The notes beneath the pieces were generated by a model. That model searched no databases, was not told the DNA's origin, and saw only the letters and a list, made by a program, of their open reading frames with translations. Positions 14,726-17,195 of a stretch of 17,195 nucleotides of DNA are shown here, piece after piece. Every line of letters begins with the position of its first letter. The first letter of the stretch is position 1. Both the position numbers and the translations under genes were made by a program. Origin of the DNA: an uncultured Slackia sp. (GTDB lineage Bacteria > Actinomycetota > Coriobacteriia > Coriobacteriales > Eggerthellaceae); NCBI GenBank assembly GCA_900553655.1, contig USEQ01000002.1, forward strand, positions 1 through 17,195, in the 5' to 3' direction.

Positions 14726-16246
14726 CTACTCTTCGATCAATGCTGTTTCTTCAAGGACGACCTTGATGGCCCATACGGGCATCTCAACGCCGGTATCATC
14801 CTCCACGAGGACGAACGCCGCCGGGTAATCCGGTTTTCGTGCAGGGTAAGTGCCTTGTCCGTCGGTGAAATAAATCAAGCCGCCGAGTTTGGAGAAGTCG
14901 CCCCGTTCGAGCGCTTCGTCCACATAGGCGAAAACGGGGCGGAAGTCGGTGCCTCCGAGCCCTTTGATTTCGAGGTCGTCCAGATAGTCGTTCAAATCTC
15001 CTAGCGACGAAATGCGGGTGACATCGGTGATCGCCGCATCGCACTGCAAGATGACCACATTCATGTCTGAGAAAAAGCTCGTTTCGTCGGAAAGGATGGA
15101 ATAGGTCTTTTCTATGAACTTGCGCACCAATCCGTCTTTGGTGGAAGATGAGGTGTCGATCGCAATGACGAAATCGCGGATGCGCTTTTCCTCGCTGTAT
15201 TCGAGCGGTTCGATCAGAGGAAGATTTCCATAGCGCGAAAGACCGTAGCAGTAGTAGACGTAATCGAATTCATCGTCGTTGATCTTCATATGCTCGCCCA
15301 TGCGCGCGAACTTGCGCAGAAACTCGTGGTAGTCGTGCTTCTCCCTGGTGACGGCCTTGAGGTTCATGGCGAGGTTGGAACCTTCGGCGCCCCAGAGCTG
15401 CACGTAGGTATCAAGCTGGACGCCCATTTCGTATGCAGCGTTTTTCCACTGGTCGCGCGAACGGTCCAGATTGACCGTGTCAGCGAAGCGTTCGCCGATC
15501 GCACGTCGCGGGTCTTCGGGCGTTTCTTTCTGGGTGATTTCGTCTTGAGGGAGGCCTCGCTTGGAGGAATGGCTCTTCTTGGCATCCTTCGCCTCTTCAG
15601 GCATATCGGCTTTAGTGCCGTCTTCCCCTGCTTTTGTGGCGGCCTGCGTGGCGCCGGTGTCGCTCTCCTCGACGTGCTTGCGTTTTTTGGCTTGGCGGCG
15701 GGCCTCTTCTTCTGCGGCCATGGTATGCCACGGGCCGTGGTCGTCCACGATAAAGGCTTCACGCATGCGTTTAACCTCTTCGTCGTCTGCGACCGTGTCT
15801 ACCAAGTATCGGTATATGGTTTCGGCGGTAACAATATCGAGCGCTGCCGTGATACGGGCGATCGCGGCGTTTTGCTTTGCCGCACGTTGCGTGCGAGCGG
15901 CAGGAAGGTCGAGTTCGGAGATGACGTGTTCCACAGCTATGTCACATGCCGTATCCCAGCGCAATGCATCGACTTTCGAGCTGGGATACAGGTGCAGAAA
16001 CACGTTGTGCAGAATCACGTGGAGGAACCCGCGCGCTACTGAAGCGGGCTCTTTGGCGTACATGCGCGCTACTGCCGCCGAATCGTAGCGGATATGGGTT
16101 CCGTCGGTTGCAAGCGTGGAGCCGGGAATGGGTAGAGGGCGCAAGCGAGCGAACGCTGCGTTCATGAAGCGCACATGCACGAGCAGTGCGTTTTTCGCAA
16201 GGTCGAGCGCCTGTTTGGCGAGCGCGTCGACGGTTTCGGTGGCCAT
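14726..16246 (-). CDS. Metallopeptidase-like plus VWA domain protein (DUF2201-like), degenerate HExxH
   Basis: A 506-residue cytoplasmic protein. Residues about 10-165 resemble the putative metallopeptidase domain found before VWA in this family, with RGFLHVILHNVFLHL (72-86) at the zinc-motif position and WDTACDIAVEHVI (98-110) after it. The expected HExxH reads HVILH, so the catalytic Glu is Val77. A charged, low-complexity linker follows (about 175-255, Lys/Glu/Ala-rich). The C-terminal VWA domain (about 355-500) has the MIDAS motif AIDTSSS (362-368), Thr433 in GGTDF and Asp462 in YFTDGQG, so metal binding there looks intact. AGGAG lies 5 bases before ATG 16246; the open frame extends to 16414, over the promoter. 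It is the first gene of an operon with the small ORF and MoxR ATPase, its likely partner. Confidence 0.87.
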   Translation of the reverse strand: MATETVDALAKQALDLAKNALLVHVRFMNAAFARLRPLPIPGSTLATDGTHIRYDSAAVARMYAKEPASVARGFLHVILHNVFLHLYPSSKVDALRWDTACDIAVEHVISELDLPAARTQRAAKQNAAIARITAALDIVTAETIYRYLVDTVADDEEVKRMREAFIVDDHGPWHTMAAEEEARRQAKKRKHVEESDTGATQAATKAGEDGTKADMPEEAKDAKKSHSSKRGLPQDEITQKETPEDPRRAIGERFADTVNLDRSRDQWKNAAYEMGVQLDTYVQLWGAEGSNLAMNLKAVTREKHDYHEFLRKFARMGEHMKINDDEFDYVYYCYGLSRYGNLPLIEPLEYSEEKRIRDFVIAIDTSSSTKDGLVRKFIEKTYSILSDETSFFSDMNVVILQCDAAITDVTRISSLGDLNDYLDDLEIKGLGGTDFRPVFAYVDEALERGDFSKLGGLIYFTDGQGTYPARKPDYPAAFVLVEDDTGVEMPVWAIKVVLEETALIEE

Positions 16247-16347
16247 GGCCGCTCCTATCGAAGGAAGAAAACGACGGGGCTGCGCATGCTGATTGCCGTG
16301 TATTCGCAAGGCAATGTCAATGCACGCTTGCCCAAGGTCTTTCCCGA

Positions 16348-16376
16348 AGTGTAGCATGGCGAAATATGACGGTAAA
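16348..16376 (-). promoter_or_regulatory. Putative promoter of the VWA-MoxR operon
   Basis: On the minus strand, TTTACC (16376-16371) and TACACT (16353-16348) are spaced by 17 bases. The predicted transcript start is near 16341, about 95 bases before the VWA start. The leader contains an inverted repeat, ATTGCC/GGCAAT (16292-16297 with 16310-16315). A weak opposite-strand candidate (TTGCCC 16328, TAGCAT 16352) overlaps it and could serve the divergent gene. Confidence 0.45.
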
Positions 16377-16428
16377 CAACATTGCGACGCCGTGGGGCTA
16401 GGTGTCGCATTCATGCGAGGAGGGACCT

Positions 16429-17195
16429 ATGGCGGGCGATTCCCTGGTGTTTTTCGACGAGACGACAGACATCGAGGCGCTTGTGGCCGAAGCGAAGCAT
16501 CGGATGAGGAGGCTTTCTCCGAATGACGTCGAATTAACCGCTGCTGCGCAGGCGCGCGAAGGCGAAGTGTGGTCGCCTCAGCTTCTGCCGTACGAGGAAT
16601 GGGTGTCGGAGCATGCCGGGGAGGCGTCGGCTTCGACGGAAATGCTCGAAGGGCAGGAAATCGGGCTGATTTACACGGGCGCATACAGCATGGGCGGAAT
16701 CAGCGACGAAGAGCTGAATTCGGTGCTCGAACGCGCTATGGCAGGAAGTCATCTTGCGCGCCCTGAAAGCAGCGCTGTGCTCGCTCCCCGCCTGAACGGG
16801 GGAAGCGGCGATGAGCTGAGCATCCGCGATGTGGTGTCCGTGCGTGAAGACGAAGGCGGCTACGCTCTGTCCGGGTTCGATCTGAAAAGCCTCGCAAGGG
16901 CGATGGGCGCGGATGACGACCTGGTTGTCGTGCTGCCGGCGTTTGTGGGCGATATCCCCATCGTGCGTATTACGGCCGAGGCGTTCGCCCGTCGCTATGT
17001 CCAGGGGGTTGGCGTCCGCGCGCTCATCGTTCCCGATACGGTCGTCCGTATCGATGCCGACGCCTTTTCCGCCGTTTCGGCGGGTCATATCCACCTCGGT
17101 TCCGGCGTCGAGCGCATGGGGGATATGCCCTGCGACCTTGCGGGCGTATCTCCTCGTCTGGGAAGGCGCGCGTATTCGGTCGATTCCGAAAACAC
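16429..17195 (+). CDS. Protein with BspA-type leucine-rich repeat at the visible C-terminal part (partial, runs off right edge)
   Basis: The frame is open from ATG 16429 (AGGAGGG just upstream) to the window edge, giving 255 visible codons and no stop. There is no signal peptide at the start (MAGDSLVFFDETTDIEALVA). Residues 1 to about 130 are acidic and soluble and belong to no family I recognise. Around 170-255 the sequence reads ITAEAFARRY, VRALIVPDTVVRIDADAFSA, HIHLGSGVERMG and RRAYSVDSEN. That matches the BspA/LRR_5 pattern (I-x-IPDxVxxIgxxAF, then a closing xVDxeN). Such repeats usually mediate protein binding and often occur in surface proteins, but the absence of a signal argues for a cytoplasmic form here. 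It is divergent from the VWA-MoxR operon, 182 bases apart. Confidence 0.65.
   Translation, partial: MAGDSLVFFDETTDIEALVAEAKHRMRRLSPNDVELTAAAQAREGEVWSPQLLPYEEWVSEHAGEASASTEMLEGQEIGLIYTGAYSMGGISDEELNSVLERAMAGSHLARPESSAVLAPRLNGGSGDELSIRDVVSVREDEGGYALSGFDLKSLARAMGADDDLVVVLPAFVGDIPIVRITAEAFARRYVQGVGVRALIVPDTVVRIDADAFSAVSAGHIHLGSGVERMGDMPCDLAGVSPRLGRRAYSVDSEN

Noticed and set aside
16247..16414. 56-residue N-terminal extension of the VWA protein
   Set aside because: No ribosome-binding site lies at the far start, the extension overlaps the best promoter, and ATG 16246 has AGGAG at good spacing.

Overview
The window looks like a chromosomal segment from an anaerobic or gut-type actinomycete, most likely class Coriobacteriia (Eggerthellales/Eggerthellaceae-like). 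The pointers are moderately GC-rich codon use, strong AGGAGG-type ribosome-binding sites, a DhnA-type class I aldolase, an L17 protein with a long Ala/Glu/Lys tail, a single-cysteine S4 and a zinc-type L36. This assignment is inference from protein character; no comparison could be run. Nothing in the window is a clear phage, IS element, CRISPR array, tRNA or rRNA.

Layout. Positions 1-471 (-) hold the start of an unrecognised membrane-anchored protein that runs off the left edge. A class I fructose-bisphosphate aldolase (+, 724-1662) converges with an EamA/DMT permease (-, 1740-2669), with a hairpin terminator between them. The permease is divergent from an acetamidase/formamidase-family protein (+, 2838-3734). 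After a strong terminator and an AT-rich leader comes tsaE (+, 3949-4392). It converges with a universal stress protein (-, 4510-4962) on a shared bidirectional terminator. A PLP-dependent threonine-aldolase-like enzyme (-, 5077-6213) is divergent from the ribosomal alpha operon: infA, rpmJ, rpsM, rpsK, rpsD, rpoA, rplQ (+, 6503-9963), closed by a terminator at 9982-10012. The usual upstream partners secY-adk-map are absent. Then follow an Ala/Lys/Glu-rich helical protein that seems to use a CTG start (10200-10577), a lone ECF-transporter T subunit (10714-11433) and enolase (11642-12934).

The right end is the least ordinary part. A minus-strand operon encodes a protein with a metallopeptidase-like N-terminal half and a VWA C-terminal half (14726-16246), a 36-codon ORF whose stop overlaps the next start, and a MoxR-type AAA+ ATPase (13097-14605). 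The promoter region is shared with a divergent plus-strand protein (16429 to the right edge) that carries what looks like a BspA-type leucine-rich repeat. ATPase plus VWA/metallopeptidase pairs are widespread but poorly understood. Here the HExxH glutamate is replaced by valine and a coupled small ORF lies between the two partners, so this is the best candidate for an undescribed system.

Several starts were moved from the longest reading frame to the start with a ribosome-binding site or the family-typical N-terminus: infA to TTG 6503, the permease to 2669, the amidase to 2838, usp to 4962, ecfT to 10714, eno to 11642 and the VWA protein to 16246. All large antisense open frames over the ribosomal, enolase and MoxR genes were judged to be codon-bias shadows.
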